NCBI GenBank assembly: GCA_041301185.1
Contig: JBFYSV010000213.1
Span: 1-6,261 of the forward strand
DNA length: 6,261 nucleotides
Direction of reading: 5' to 3'
Source of the DNA: JAQBDA01 sp041301185
Lineage (GTDB): Bacteria; Chloroflexota; Anaerolineae; Anaerolineales; UBA4823
The notes beneath the pieces are model-generated. The model had not been told where the DNA came from. It saw only the letters and a program-made list of their open reading frames with translations, and searched no databases. Shown here one piece after another: positions 6,187-6,261 of this stretch. Position 1 is the first letter of the stretch, and every line of letters starts with the position of its first letter. The position numbers were made by a program, and so were the translations under genes.

Positions 6187-6261
6187 TAATAGCTGAGCTT
6201 GTGCGTTTAAGTGAACTCGGGGTAGCAACTGTCTATGAAGCTGCGGGGCGTGAAGGGTTGA
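6183..6261 (+). CDS. RraA-family 4-carboxy-4-hydroxy-2-oxoadipate aldolase (GalC/LigK-like), 3' end missing
   Basis: Only 26 codons are in the window: MIIAELVRLSELGVATVYEAAGREGL, in part. The LGVATVYEAAGR block is typical of the N-terminus of the class II pyruvate aldolase/oxaloacetate decarboxylase branch of the RraA fold (LigK, GalC, ProA). These divalent-metal enzymes split 4-carboxy-4-hydroxy-2-oxoadipate into pyruvate and oxaloacetate, the step after GalB. The ATG (6183-6185) overlaps the galB TGA by the sequence ATGA and has no convincing ribosome site of its own, so translation is probably coupled. The metal and substrate residues lie beyond the window edge, so the call rests on the N-terminus and on context. 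Confidence 0.7.
   Translation, partial: MIIAELVRLSELGVATVYEAAGREGL

Noticed and set aside
1..6261. Mobile elements, CRISPR arrays, tRNA or rRNA genes
   Set aside because: No transposase, direct-repeat array, tRNA-like cloverleaf or rRNA sequence was seen; nearly all bases are within coding genes.

Overview
The window looks like bacterial accessory catabolic DNA. Seven genes, all on the + strand, fill almost all of it; the first and last are cut by the window edges. Moderate base composition, TTG/GTG/ATG start usage and the gene content fit an environmental bacterium. The style of the LIV-type binding protein and of the stand-alone cytoplasmic reductive-dehalogenase homologue suggests Chloroflexota (Anaerolineae or SAR202-like), but this is an impression from protein resemblance; no marker gene is present to prove it.

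Layout: (1) 1-1287, the 3' part of a gene for an ABC-transporter substrate-binding protein whose visible C-terminal domain is LIV-type (Peripla_BP_6) but which carries extra in-frame sequence before that domain. (2) 1288-1385, an intergenic stretch with a perfect 16-bp inverted repeat, a T-tract and a possible promoter. (3) 1386-2543, a two-[4Fe-4S] reductive dehalogenase (RdhA) homologue without a Tat signal. (4) 2626-3414 and (5) 3487-4497, a single-domain sugar-type ABC ATPase and an RbsC-like permease. (6) 4519-5433, an alpha/beta-hydrolase esterase. (7) 5473-6186, a GalB-type 4-oxalomesaconate hydratase of the PIG-L fold. (8) 6183-6261, the first 26 codons of an RraA/GalC-like aldolase, overlapping galB by ATGA.

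Working model (inference): importers bring in an aromatic or aromatic-ester compound, the esterase releases a free acid, the RdhA homologue removes a halogen (or does another corrinoid-dependent reduction), and after ring cleavage by an enzyme encoded elsewhere GalB and GalC take the 4-oxalomesaconate branch of the protocatechuate 4,5-cleavage/gallate pathway to pyruvate and oxaloacetate. The galB-galC step is the best supported part. The dehalogenase role and the transporter substrate are unproven.

The main oddities are the atypical N-terminal extension of the binding protein, the pairing of a LIV-type binding domain with a sugar-type transporter, a Gln in place of the H-loop His in the ATPase, and a large palindrome directly against the possible rdhA promoter.
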